A stretch of 64,000 nt of DNA from Arcuatula senhousia (lineage: Eukaryota > Mollusca > Bivalvia > Mytilida > Mytilidae), in NCBI GenBank assembly GCA_963971305.1, contig OZ020313.1:27072602-27136601 (forward strand). Direction: 5' to 3'. Positions within the stretch are counted from its first letter, which is position 1; every line of letters starts with the position of its first letter. Below are positions 1 through 10,820 of this stretch, one piece after another. A program made the position numbers and the translations under genes. The notes under the pieces were generated by a model. The model searched no databases. It was given only the letters and a program-made list of their open reading frames with translations, and was not told the origin of the DNA.

Positions 1-50
1 AGGTGCCCCAAAGAGTAAGCGGTTTCTGCTTGCTATAGCACATAACGATT
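1..50 (-). repeat. Fragment of RT-element 3' tail repeat
   Basis: The first 50 bases match the end of a tail repeat seen at 2160-2250, 25300-25380 and 46020-46070 (shared words AAGAGTAAGCGG and GCTATAGCACA). At 2.3 and 12.6 kb this repeat lies directly 3' of an RT coding remnant on the minus strand, so it is read as the 3' untranslated end of that retroelement. The copy is cut by the window edge. Confidence 0.6.
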
Positions 51-559
51 ACAGTTTAACGCATGGCATCATAATTTAAAAGATATGATTGAAAACATAT
101 GATCAACAGTCACAATCCAACCGACAATGGAAGATGCGAACATATTCTGGGGTAGGTTTAAAAACCCGATGAATGACAGACGATAATCATGATAATAGAA
201 AGATGACGGAATAGGCAGTAAGTTATAACTAGACGTTCTGGGCGACGAAAAGAGATCTAATACATAAGCATCTGGCTTTGGCAGCTGTTTTTAGTATATC
301 GTTCTAGTAATTCAAATCTGTTGCTGGCACCTTCTTAGTTTTTATAAGTCTTAGGAACACTGAATTTCACAAGTGATGATATCCAATATTACTGTTTTTT
401 CTTGAATGTCAGTCAAAACTATTTTATTCAAAAAAAAAACAAACACGATTCAATCGAACTTGTCTGCCATGAAAATATGCTTTATTCACGAAACTAATAC
501 AATGTTGCTTTAAAATTTTAACTTTAAGCAGAAATAAAAAAATAGTTGCTTAAATAAGT

Positions 560-930
560 AAACTTCTGGCTGTTTCCGTTGTGGATTTGTTTAAATTGCC
601 ATTTATATTGGAGATTGTGTCGCGTACAATCATGATCTTATACCCATGAAAGAAAAGAAGTTCAAGATCCCTAATAAAACAAAACATTATTTACTTTTTT
701 AATTCAAGTAATTACTTTGCAGTTTAATTTATTTAAAACTTCATTTTAATTGCAAAGGGCAAAATATGAAGGCGGTCTAAAACTGTTAATTTTGATATGC
801 TGTATATGCATATTTCAAGGAGTAAGCTTTCATCAGCAGCATTTGAAAAAAAAACATTGGAAGTTTGAAATCCAAAACGAACTGACAGAAAAGTATTATT
901 CCCTAAAACACTTAAACAGGGAAGTCAAAT
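560..930 (+). repeat. Composite dispersed repeat carrying a hammerhead motif
   Basis: Bases 565-626 match 15062-15127 (shared GTCGCGTACA and TTTAAATTGCC-like words), and 775-920 match 15360-15480. The same two blocks therefore occur in the same order at two places. Part of it also matches 16710-16790 and, inverted, 47510-47610 and 53270-53360. There is no credible coding. The conserved core is the ribozyme-like segment at 798-841. From 1 to 2040 I otherwise see only AT-rich sequence without a recognisable gene. Confidence 0.6.
798..841 (-). ncRNA. Type I hammerhead ribozyme motif (family B)
   Basis: On the minus strand the order is: stem I strand UGCUG, core CUGAUGA, stem II AAG/CUU around a loop, GAA, a ten-base palindrome AUAUGCAUAU as stem III, cleavage base A, then stem I strand CAGCA. 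UGCUG and CAGCA pair perfectly. In the 53294 copy the corresponding strands are UGCUA and UAGCA, so stem I differs by a compensated base pair. All canonical core bases (CUGAUGA, GAA, UH at the cleavage site) are present. Self-cleavage is inferred from structure. Confidence 0.75.
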
Positions 931-2046
931 CCACCGCAGAATATATTTAATTGAGATATTCGGATATTTTAATATAAAGGAAAGATGGTAATCTGGTTTC
1001 AGACAAGTCAGACATCTAGGTTTGTGTTAACCTTCGGGGACTGCAAAAATATATAGCATTTCGTTACATTTCATGTTTTGGCCCTACATTTTTGCGAACT
1101 TTGGTGGTTATTTTATCAATGACATTGATGTTTATGACTGATATACATCATAAACTAAAATTCAACGCCATCGACAATTCTCCAGGATTTTGATTAATAT
1201 CAACAAATTAAAATTATTCAAAGCAAAGAATTGAAAATAAATTTAAAGTTCAATTTACATTTTGAAGAATGCTTCTTTTGCTGATTCTTGAATTTGTCAT
1301 TTGTTTTTAGTACATTTGTACTCGTTGTTTTTAAATTTGACTTAAACGTTATTTTAATTTGAATTGTAAAATAAATGATTAATTAAGTTTACTCGATTGT
1401 TTATTCAGCTGCCATAGTTTACAGGCTGCCATGCCTTATTCATCAATTGAATAATGTATTTAAGACCGCACATACCCTTAAAAAGACTTTAACTATCAGC
1501 CATTATATTCGAAATGTAAAAAAGATTCGTCAGATTATCTTAGAACAAATAACCTTGAATCCAGTCAAAAGACAGTTTTTTGGTTGACAATCATAATTGT
1601 TCATTGTGATGAACATAAATGTAAAACGGAAAGATAGAAAATCATTTTTGTCTGTTTTCTACAAAATGATTGATATTTAAGACAGTGGTGGCCTTACATA
1701 ACAGTGCGTCATAATTGCAGAGGAAACCAGAGAACCTGAAGAAAACCACCACCCTTGGTGTAATTGATGCAAGTTCTAAATAATAGAAAATCTTTTTGTC
1801 AAATTCGAAGACATTGGCATTTCTTTTCAAAAGACCAAAGTAAAAATTAGCGGCTCTTAACATTCAAATCTGCATTAGAATGTATAATGAAAACTTAAGG
1901 GATACAGCAATATTAAAAAGGAAAGAATATGGAATATATGCCAGAAAGACACGATCCGCATATTGAAATGATTTTGGTAAATGTACAAAAGCAAAATTTC
2001 ACTGCGTGTGAAGCGCTTTTCTGGAAGACACGCTAGGGATAGAAAT

Positions 2047-2536
2047 AAGCAGAGGCACCAAAGGGGCATTCGAGTGTCAAAAGTCCGAAAAGTCAACGAC
2101 AAAACCGGTAAACATGAACAAGAACAGCACAAGGAAACACAAAACATAAAAACAATCGAACAGAAATCAACAACGCGAACTCAAGTCGTAACAAGAGTGA
2201 ACTCGGGTGCTCCGGAAGAGTAAGCGGTTCCTGCCTGCTATAGCACACCCGCCGCGCTGCCAATTTCCAATTCAGTGTGTCAAATCCGGTAAAGGAAGAC
2301 AAAACAAAACCCTATGACAAACCGACATCTGCACTCATCTGAGAGATAGAAATCCCATATTTATCTATGAGTACATGGTGTCTTCCGTAAAATTTCTTGA
2401 GTGAAGACAGCAACCGAGGAGCAACATAACCCTGTGTTAGCAATTTCTGTGTCAAACGTGACGCTCTGCCAAGGAAATCGATGTAACTCCCACAAGCTCT
2501 GGAGTAACGAATCAATTGTGATACGTAAACTCCATA
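2047..2536 (-). pseudogene. 3' fragment of a Penelope-like RT retroelement
   Basis: Reading the minus strand from about 2536 to 2312 gives the C-terminal end of a reverse-transcriptase protein, with segments such as VSQLIRYSRACGSYIDFL and SLKKFYGRHHVLI. The same segments occur at 12.58-12.8 kb beyond an RT with a YIDD box. Below 2302 follows the tail repeat (about 2047-2302) shared with several other loci. The copy is 5'-truncated at about 2536, which fits target-primed insertion. Family assignment (Penelope-like) is from memory of similar invertebrate proteins and is tentative; that this is an RT C-terminus is firmer. Confidence 0.65.
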
Positions 2537-3265
2537 GAAAACTTGGAAAACCGGTAGAATATTTGATTTGATAAAACAAAAACAGAACCAAAAAATATTA
2601 TAACAATGACCAAACAGATCAATTTATCAAATTTTAAAGAATAGCCAAACTTTGTCAGATGTATATTATGAAAATTTATTGACATACATTGTTTAAAATG
2701 TCCTTAAACTGTTAAATTATAAACAACAGTATTGTTGTCCTCTATTTTTAGATAACTGGGCGTATAAAATGCTTCCGTATACGTTAGGCAGTGTCCCCGA
2801 GTACCACTTCCTTCAAAGTATAGCACGGACTAATGGATGTTGAGAAACGAAGAAAATAATATGGAGTAGGCATTGCCTAAATGCGAGCATAGCTAAAAGG
2901 GACTACGTTTTTTGTTCTAAATGTCGACATTCAGGGCCATCGCTTTTATTTAATTTCCAATATTTCCATTTGCTTATTTTGGGGCGAGATGGTATGGGGC
3001 GATTAAGCTTCGAGACACGTTAGTTTCGTACGTGCATATAACCAAGACGAAACGAGCAGCTTATGTGTATTTATTATTTTAAGAATATTATGTCCTTGTA
3101 AAAAGCGCAATTTATTATTTTTTTAAGCATTATTTCTTTTCTTATAAATTATTTTAACATTCACTCCGGTCCTGTTAAAATAATAACCCTTTCCGGACCA
3201 TAAAAAATCTAAATCAGCATTAGCAAATTTCTCGCGGAAACAAATACCGTAGAGCTCTCCGCTCG

Positions 3266-3286
3266 AGCGGGCACTTCGTGCCCGCT
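3266..3286. other. Perfect GC-rich hairpin
   Basis: AGCGGGCAC, TTC loop, GTGCCCGCT: a 9-bp perfect stem in a locally GC-rich patch (3250-3302) surrounded by AT-rich DNA. The surrounding GAGCTC/GCTCGAGC words add further partial self-complementarity. Nothing else is recognised between 2540 and 4280 apart from short local repeats (TCAACCGCC at about 4133 and 4184). Confidence 0.5.
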
Positions 3287-4280
3287 TGCGAGCTATGCTC
3301 GCTATTACAACTTTATATTCGATTTATCTGTATGCCAATTATAGAATATTAGAATATTATAAGATGTACATTTAATTTGTGGGAGAAATTGGTAAAAAAA
3401 AGATTAAGCTTGGTCGACAATGATTTATATACTACAATTAACATAATTAAGCAAAAAACGAAGTATGAAAACAACGTCCTGAATTCAATTAAGAAAGAAT
3501 GATAGTGCAATCTGCACTTACATTTTCTAGCTTAAATGGAATTTCTAATATAACTAATTCATTTTATCTAAGAACGTCCTCGAAAAAACTGCAAAAGAAC
3601 CAATAAATGCTGGCACCAAATATGCCTGAGCAGAATGGTTTTGTGCCAGTTATATTGCATCATGTACATTTAAACATTTTTCGTGTTTCATAAATATTTA
3701 TTGTAAGGTGTACATTATCCACATCTCAAATGAAGAGTGAAAACTAATACGACGGATGCTAGTGAATCTTATTATCGCATGTAAGACAAACACAATATAA
3801 GTTTTAAATCATTATTGAGTACTATTTTTACAATTTTGGCGAATATTGACCACTGTAAATAAATTGAAATGTGAAAATGCAAATTGAAAATGAAAATGCA
3901 AATTGAAAACTGTATGATCGCCGACAAATAAATCAGAATCAGATCAGAAATGTGAAATGGGATTTGGACCAGTATTTTCGGAAGCAAATGACCCTGGAAA
4001 ATCAGAGGCCACTGCCAACAGTCCATTGTTTCTGTATACACGTAACTATGAAAAGGTATTAACCCGTAATTTAATGCAGCGAAAACTGCCAAATTGACAG
4101 GGAATCAGTGAGTTGACGAAAATGATGGACCTGTCAACCGCCAATGATATTAGGGGGACGGGAGCTGCATTAGTGTGTCCTTGGTCAACCGCCGATAAAT
4201 GTAAATAACAATTGCAAATGAAATTTCAAACATATTTACAAGTACACACAAGTCAAGTAAAACCTCTACAATTGTTCATC

Positions 4281-4860
4281 TTAACTCTTGCATAAAATAT
4301 CTTCGAGAGCCGATTGTAGGTTATTCAGCAAAATTTGGTTCCGTGTAGGCGTCAAATGTACCCCATCAGTTTTAGTAATGCCTGATCAATATCTGGATAT
4401 CTTATATATCCCCCATCATTTCTAGTTATAAAAGCCCCAACTGAACTATTCACTCTTTTACAAGCTCTTTCAATGGTTTCTGCACCTGCTGCATATCTCC
4501 AGTTTAACCGGGGCAAAATTTGTGAAAATACAATTTTAGTTTTAGGCAACGCCAGAGTTAACCAAGCCAGAAAGCGTTTCAACCTGAAAATGAGATACCC
4601 AAGTCTACACCCCCCAAATCATTACCACCAATATGTATGACAATAAACTTTGGTTCATATGCCAGGGTTTTTAACAATTTGATGTGCCGTCTTAGGTTTA
4701 TCAATTTCAATCCACCACGGCCCTGCCAAAATATTCTGACGCCCAACCTCTGCAGATTTAAATGGATTCCACCAGGTCTTGATTTAGCGGCTATTAAAGC
4801 ATCTCGTACAATAGAGGATCTCACAATCCATATGTCTGTCTTATTTACACCTGAAAACTT
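4281..4860 (-). pseudogene. SGNH/GDSL-family hydrolase of the Ngaro-like element
   Basis: Minus-strand reading from about 4860 gives KTDIWIVRSSIVRDA (block I, Ser in a GSS-like position but with Arg in place of Gly), then IVIHIGGNDLG (block III, GxND). After a frame change near 4582 it gives PKTKIVFSQILPRLNWRY. After another near 4372 it gives TDGVHLTPTRNQILLNNLQ, which supplies the block V Asp-His pair, and ends at TAA 4281-4283. All SGNH blocks can therefore be found, spread over three frames. Family members are esterases or lipases acting on acyl or acetyl esters. Its role in the transposon is unknown. Confidence 0.75.
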
Positions 4861-4914
4861 GTAACAGCAATTTATTATTGCTGAAAATTATAATTACAGT
4901 AACCTAACCTAGTA

Positions 4915-5810
4915 TTAATAGGGTATACGAATATAGCTCATGTATGCATCCGATTTCCATCTACCTATTGAAATTATTTTTTCCTCGGATATACCTTCCA
5001 TTGCGCAAACTGTTGCCATACCAATTCTGAAAGAGTGTGTTGTGACTTTGATCCCTTTGTTTCCTGCTATTTCAACACACTTTTTTAATATTGCCGAAAA
5101 CTGATACCTTGTCAAAGGAGTACCATCGAAATGGCAAAATAAATTACCAGGACTATTAGGTCGCATGTTCAAGTAAATCTTTAAATTGTGCACAGGACAA
5201 TATTTGTCTATATGGTGCTTACCAATGTGAATTGTTGTAACTTTACCAATCTGATCAGTTTTAGAAGAGACAAGATAAATTAGAACATGATCAGGATGCA
5301 CCTGTACATTTTTAATCTGTATAGCATGTCCAACTACGCCTTTACTCTCACTCGTTAATTCATCAACCCTTAAAAGCCCATAAAAAGCAATACAAAATGC
5401 TGATTCAAACATATACGATTCATAGACGCTATAACAAACACTACCCAGGATGTTGACAAACTTTGCAAATAATCCTCTAGTGAATGGAAGTCTTACATCA
5501 CACCTTGGCGATGTTCTTTTTAACCCTTCCAATAGTTTTCTTACTAAAATACATTTGTTTGATCTTAATAATTGTTAATCTTGTGAAAAAAGCTCAATCC
5601 TGAAATGTAGCCACTTACAGTGGAATGAGAAAATTTTTTTATATAGAAATGCAATAAACTAGATAATATCGTTTAAAGGTACTGGCCAAAGATTCTGCAG
5701 TCCATATTCTGTTCTTAAGCTTTCAAATTTTTTAAAAGCCAAATCATATTGTCTAGAAGTACTGGGAGCCACAGAATTCCCTAAGAGGTACTCTAATTCA
5801 GGGCGGAAAT
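4915..5810 (-). pseudogene. Tyrosine recombinase (integrase) of the Ngaro-like element
   Basis: The catalytic half (5532-4915) has the full tyrosine-recombinase set: Arg in GLLRVDEL (about residue 55), a Lys in VSSKTDQ, HSFR (His166, Arg169), Trp in GRWKSD (192) and a Tyr in AYMSYIR (200). Upstream, the DNA-binding half can be read from about 5810 (PSTSRQYDLAFKKF, then STVSGYISGLSFFHK) but contains a TAG at about 5660 and at least two frame changes before 5545. The 5532 position is only where the clean frame begins (a TTG codon), not a real start. In this group the enzyme integrates circular DNA. It ends about 50 bases before the hydrolase. Confidence 0.88.
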
Positions 5811-7479
5811 AATCGACCAAAACTCCACCGGAATCTCGGATCGGTTCAAGTCGGCAGTTGGGGACAATCTTCGAAATTTCTCCATCTGAAATCGAGATAA
5901 GGCATCAACAATAGAATTGTTTATTCCTTCAATGTGGACAGAACGAACTTGCACACTATTTTTCATCATAATCAAAACAAGGGGTCTTAACAACTGCATA
6001 ACGTACTTTGATTTAGAAGTCTTTTTGTTCAATATAGAAATTAGAGCCTGATTGTCAGTTCTCAGTATCATTTTTTGACTTCGAAAAAGTTTTCTTTCCA
6101 GACCAAGAAAGCCAATAATATTGGAACAAGTTCACGAAATGATATGTCGGATATGAAATCTTCACCCCTCCAATAATCTGGCCACTTAAACTGAACCCAA
6201 TGCCCTGCAAAGTAAGCACCACAACCTAAAGAAGAGGAACCAGCGCTGTCAGTATATAATTGTAAAACATCATCAGTAACCCATACTTTATTGGGCAAAT
6301 CACATTCCCCATTAAACGACTCCAAAAATTTATTCCAAACCAAAGCATCATCTTTCATAGCCATGTTAGTTCTTACATAATAAAACGGCCTTTTCTTTGA
6401 CATACCTGACTACATATCATAAAACCTTCGCATGAAATCCTAGCCGATGTAATTGCTCGGACACAAAACGCCATCAAGCCCAGTATCGCTTCAAACTCTT
6501 TTAACCTTAACTTTAGACAGAATTTTCATAATGCCCCCCCTTAAGCATTTGTACTTTATCATCTGGAATAATAACCATCATCCTGATTTTGTCAATCAAC
6601 AAACCTAAAAATATAATATAAGTTGTTTGACCAACAGTTTTATTGTCAGCCAAAGGAATACCAAGCTTGGAACAAAGAGTTTCAAAGCAGTCCATTAGTT
6701 TTTTACAATTATCAGAAGAAGCTGAGCCCCGAAATAAAAAATCGTCTAAATAGTGGTCTAATGAATCCAAACCAGACTCTTTTTCCGTCTTCCAATGCAA
6801 AAACGTTCTAAACTTCTCAAACAAAAAGCAGCTAGCAGAGCAACCCATTGGCAGATTTTTATCAATCCTAAATTGACCATCAACCTGAATACCTAGCAAT
6901 TCAAAATCCCCTGGATGTACAAATAATAAACGAAAAGCCGATTTTATATCAAGTTTTTTCAATTTTGCCCTTTTACCTAATTCCGAAATCACCTCTTAAA
7001 CATTATCAAATGAAGGATTGTTTACTTTTGTATACTCCTCATCTATTAAATCATTAACGCTTTGACCCTCTGGGAAGGATAGATGAGTTATGAGGTGCCA
7101 ACTATTATCTGTCTTTCTAACCAACCCAATCGGAGAGACTCTGAGGTTTGACATTTGGTCTCTCCATAAAGGGACCTAACATACGACCTTTCGAAACCTC
7201 GTCATCTAATTTTTGCATGGTTGCATTTATCAAGTTTCACAGAAAGCAAATTATCTGACTTGACAGATACCTTGGTCCAGTATAGTTTAACCTAAACCCT
7301 TCCTTAAAACCTGTAACCAGAAGTTTTGCATCTTCAAATTTGTCATATTCTGACAAATAATTCTCCAATATTTCATCATTGATAGGCGTATAACCGTTCT
7401 GCCATAATTTAGTCAATAAATCTCTCTGACATCTAAACCCAGATCCTGAACAACCTTTAATTGTAAAAAAAGTTAACAA
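5793..7479 (-). pseudogene. Reverse transcriptase-RNase H of the Ngaro-like element
   Basis: The N-terminal part (7479-7237) ends in GFRLNYTGPR, typical of the start of pol in this group. After frame changes near 7255, 7230 and 7150 and a TAA at about 6996, the palm domain follows at 6992-6513, with LDIKSAFRLLFVHP, LPMGCSASCFLFEKF and the catalytic YLDD box (residues 81-84 of that segment). Frame breaks near 6500-6405 and at 6068-6071 (an A-run) separate it from RNase H. The RNase H still shows the acidic residues in LYTDSAGS, SFRELVPI, RTDNQALI and NSIVDALSR. Catalytic residues are intact although the frame is broken at six or more points, so this is an old copy. It would copy element RNA into DNA. 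Confidence 0.88.
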
Positions 7480-7499
7480 CTAAAATAACCCAAGTTTAA

Positions 7500-8641
7500 T
7501 TATTGAGAACGAAACCTAGAAGCCTGAAAACGTGGTATTGGGCCAGGACGAACTGCAGCGCCTGCTGCACAAGGACGAAAAGAGCTTTGACTACCAGCCA
7601 CAGTATTGTAATTATTGTCAAATGATGCCCGAAAATTCATATTTTGTCTGTTTGGTAGCAAATCTTGTCTTGGGCAATATATCACTGGGTGCTGTAAACA
7701 ACAGTGCAAACACGAATGAGAATATGGACACATATTAACTGAAAAAGATCCTTGATAGTTAAACGTGTAACATTTAAGAGAATGGGTTTTGGTATAATTC
7801 ATTTGAGTTGAATTGGGTGTAGAATTGCCCATGTTTAGCAACCACAGCTCTTGGTCAATCACGTCCCATGCTAGTGATGGATTCTGTGCTTTTCTTATAC
7901 GAAATTGTTTATCATACAGGCTCCAACCTAGTGACCTTTTTGCACCTAACCTAATGGTGTACATGTACTTTAATAATTGATGATAACTATTTTGGTGTAA
8001 TGAACAATGTATACTTATGAAAACAATGAAAGCATCTGTCCAGCTCTCTTTGTTCAAAACCTTAGCTTGTGTTTTAGGCTTCATGACTAATTCCCCATTA
8101 ATAATACACAGCTTATGGTCAGACTTATCGACCCCACCTTGTGGCTGCAATAGCTGAGAAACATCAATATATTCTCCCGATAGAATTTTTTGTCTGATAG
8201 ATGCAGACACATTATAACAAATGTCATCCCTTGCCATCTTCAACTTGCCATGGGTGTAATAGGTGGCGTATTGTCATATATATTTTAAATTGGCATAATT
8301 GAAGTAACCATTGACATAGTTGTACCAAACCTTGTTGCATATGACATATTAGACATTGTACAAGGTATGTGCTCAGGAATAGCACTGGTAACAGGTGTAC
8401 TAGAAACTAATGATTGGAAAACATTAACTGTAACACATGGTGACATTAGAGGAGCTGCCACTATCCCCTGATGTTGAGATATTGAGGTGCCTGTCGTCCT
8501 AGTTGACACTGTAACATTTGATGAGTTTGCATTAGCCCTTGATGTGGCATCTCCTGCAGTAACTGGGAGTGGAACTCTGTTCCTGGCATACGGCTACTGC
8601 CTTGCAGGTGGCTTACGACTCCTTGCTGATCTCCGCAACAT
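7500..8641 (-). pseudogene. Gag-like protein of the Ngaro-like element
   Basis: The reading begins with an ATG at 8641 and an Arg/Ser-rich N-terminus. It is interrupted by TAG at 8594-8596 (after a CAG codon), runs to a stop at about 8285, and resumes in another frame by about 8243. The second part contains SASIRQKILSGEYIDVSQLL, a segment typical of Gag-like proteins of tyrosine-recombinase retroelements. Near its C-terminus is a Cys/His cluster (CPYSHSCLHCC...HPVIYC) resembling a nucleic-acid-binding zinc finger, followed by an Arg/Pro-rich tail. It lies just upstream of pol. A packaging or nucleocapsid role is inferred from position and zinc cluster. Confidence 0.7.
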
Positions 8642-9793
8642 TATTGGCTACTGAAATGTAAAAACAAATTAGATACAACTTTAATGCAACATTATTTCCT
8701 AGTGACATTAATTACTATAAAAATACTTTACCGTGGACAATTTTTTTTTGCAAGACAACACACACGGTCGAGATGAATTCACATGCTTTTTACCAACATC
8801 ATAGCTTGTAACTATATAACGTTTGTAAATATTCTCAAAATGTGTTGGTTGATTTATTCAGATGACTTTGAAATATAATATTTCTACACGTGGCAGCATC
8901 TGTCATTGAAATGCGCTCAAATATATCAGACGTGTATATTTTCAGATGTTGTTGGAGCAAAATTTATTACGTCTTGTCGTTTGATATGTCGGATGAGAAA
9001 GCAAGTTTGACGTGCTCATGCGCACCCGCTGTTGCTAGGGGACCGTTGCTCACCGATCTTACTTGACCTAGTTTTATACGACTGAAAACCATAACAAAAA
9101 GTTAAATTAATGAAGAAATGGCACGGGCCACTTCGATAAACGATTTAATTTAATATAATTTAAATCTTCTTGTTTTTAATTCTGTAGTATGTCCGTAAAT
9201 GCCAAAACTGCAGCTGAAATTTAACAAATTAGAATTTGACATGAATGCATTTACTTAGTTTTCATTATTCATTATGTTATTAGTCAAGATATACGCCATT
9301 CATGCCAAGCATTTTGAGGATACTAATCTACGTATATTTAAGAAGCATTAGAAAACTTTATCAGTACATATAGATGCATGTTCAGTAGTTCTTAAAATTT
9401 TTTTCCGGTTTACATGAACAATATTACTTAAAACATTTTTTATGTAAAAGAGTTTTCATTTGATTTTACAGGAATACATCTGGTGTTATTTTGTTAATAC
9501 ATAGGAAAGGATAGATCATTTAAAAGAAATGGAAAAAGAATACACTAAACCTCCTATTAAAAGTTTTCAAAGCAGATGACTCTTAACATAGCTGATATTT
9601 GAAATAAAAATCATTCATTTTTCTGCAATCGGAAATCATGAGGGTCTTAAGTGTTTTTTTTTCGTAATACAAATTTCATATGAAGCAGGGGTATCCTTTT
9701 ATGAGAAAAAGTTCCTGTGCAAAGTTCATTAATGCCAACAATTCAAATAAAACAATGCAGTGTAGAATGAGGTTACTTATTTCAGCAATCTAT

Positions 9794-9961
9794 TACCAGA
9801 TGGAGCGTCTATCAACACTGATCTCTATACTATCGAGCTAAGGATCATGGGAAATATTTTAATGATATTCAATCCCCGAATTCGGGGAAATTACCCACAA
9901 TCCTTAGCGCGATAGTATAGAGGTCAGTGTTGATAGACGCTCCCTCTGGTGATACATGTAG
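9794..9961. mobile_element. 168-bp foldback MITE
   Basis: The left arm (from ACCAGATGGAGCGTCTATC) and right arm (ending GATAGACGCTCCCTCTGGT) are inverted copies about 60 bp long, with words such as CTATACTATCG on one side and CGATAGTATAG on the other. Between them is a short AT-rich centre with GAATTC. There is no coding. No clear target duplication was found. Confidence 0.7.
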
Positions 9962-10249
9962 ATTACTAATTTCATATTTCAATTTTGATACTGATTGCCA
10001 TGACCAGGTGTTGCATTTTTTAGTATCGTATTGTTTTCAGTCTGCAAAAATTCAGTACTGGCGTGTAGATAAAGAGAGCTTTATCACAATTTTAAACAAT
10101 GGAAAAAGTTAAATTGTTGTTCATTTAGTCGTCAAAATGGTTCGTTAAAATGTAGATTGTTCGGGTATTACTCCCCAGCTGATCATTTAATGACAAAAAC
10201 AGAAAACCCTGTTCAAACCACCACATTGTGGGGAGAGATTATTACCCGA

Positions 10250-10820
10250 GACATAGGTTGATCTTAGTCATAATTTGATTTGCCTATTCGGTATTTTTGG
10301 TGTTATTGTCCAATGCTCTTCATAAAATGGAAATCCCGTTTCGCTTTCTCAATAATTTGAGAAGAGCGCCCCTGATGAGTCTTAAAAAGACGAAACGCTA
10401 TCCAGGGGTAGCAAAATTTATTGTCTTGAGCTGTTTAGTAATTTTTGGTTCTAACACCCGTAAAGGTTAGAGCTGCTTGTGGAGTTATGATTCTAAGAGG
10501 TTCGCCCGCTTGGGCATCAACTCTTTGTATTGAAGAACACATCAAATATATGAATTATCAGTTTCAATTTCAAAATTGTCTTTATACTTAAGGTTCTGCC
10601 TACCGCAGACAAAGGTTAACTTTAGACGTTATTTGGTTTTCGGTATTTTTGGTTTTATTGTTCAAATGCTCTTCATAGTCTGGAAATCTTTTGGCCTTTT
10701 CCGTATTTTGGGTAGAGCGCCTTTAATGTGTCTTATATAAACAAAACTCACGTCAGAGGTAGCAAAATATATGGTCTGAAACTTTGTTGTAATTTTTATT
10801 CATGAGGCTACCCGGATAAC
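10250..10820 (+). repeat. Two diverged retrozyme units, inverted relative to the 41-kb array
   Basis: 10280-10450 and 10640-10800 match the reverse complement of the 358-bp unit at 41.3-43.6 kb (for example GAGCGCC...TGATGAGTCTT...GACGAAAC...GTAGCAAAAT). They are spaced about 360 bp apart, so they look like an old dimer. Both are much more diverged than the 41-kb units. The second unit has lost the ribozyme core. Confidence 0.7.
10367..10408 (+). ncRNA. Degenerate hammerhead ribozyme (family A)
   Basis: The plus strand keeps CUGAUGA, a GUC/GAC stem II with a seven-base loop, and GAA. The stem III strands and the base before the cleavage site no longer match the intact copies, and stem I is reduced to about two pairs. 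It is probably inactive, but clearly homologous to the ribozymes at 41716 and 57991. Confidence 0.6.

Larger units (their letters stand above)
4281..8641 (-). mobile_element. Ngaro-like tyrosine-recombinase retrotransposon, decayed
   Basis: On the minus strand the modules run Gag (8641-7500), RT-RNase H (7479-5793), tyrosine recombinase (about 5810-4915) and SGNH hydrolase (about 4860-4281). There is no methyltransferase between RNase H and the recombinase, which argues for Ngaro rather than DIRS. I recall that SGNH hydrolase reading frames are known from some Ngaro elements. Every module carries at least one frameshift or stop, so the copy cannot be autonomous. I could not identify the split direct repeats expected at the ends, so the true borders lie somewhat outside the coding limits given here. 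Confidence 0.85.

Noticed and set aside
1642..2302. Several 60-90-residue frames on both strands
   Set aside because: Those from about 2047 on lie in the retroelement tail repeat, which is shared at tail-only loci without coding conservation; the rest have no recognisable motif.
4100..9000. Split direct repeats expected at the ends of a Ngaro element
   Set aside because: I compared both flanks by eye and found no convincing shared block; a dot plot against other copies would be needed.
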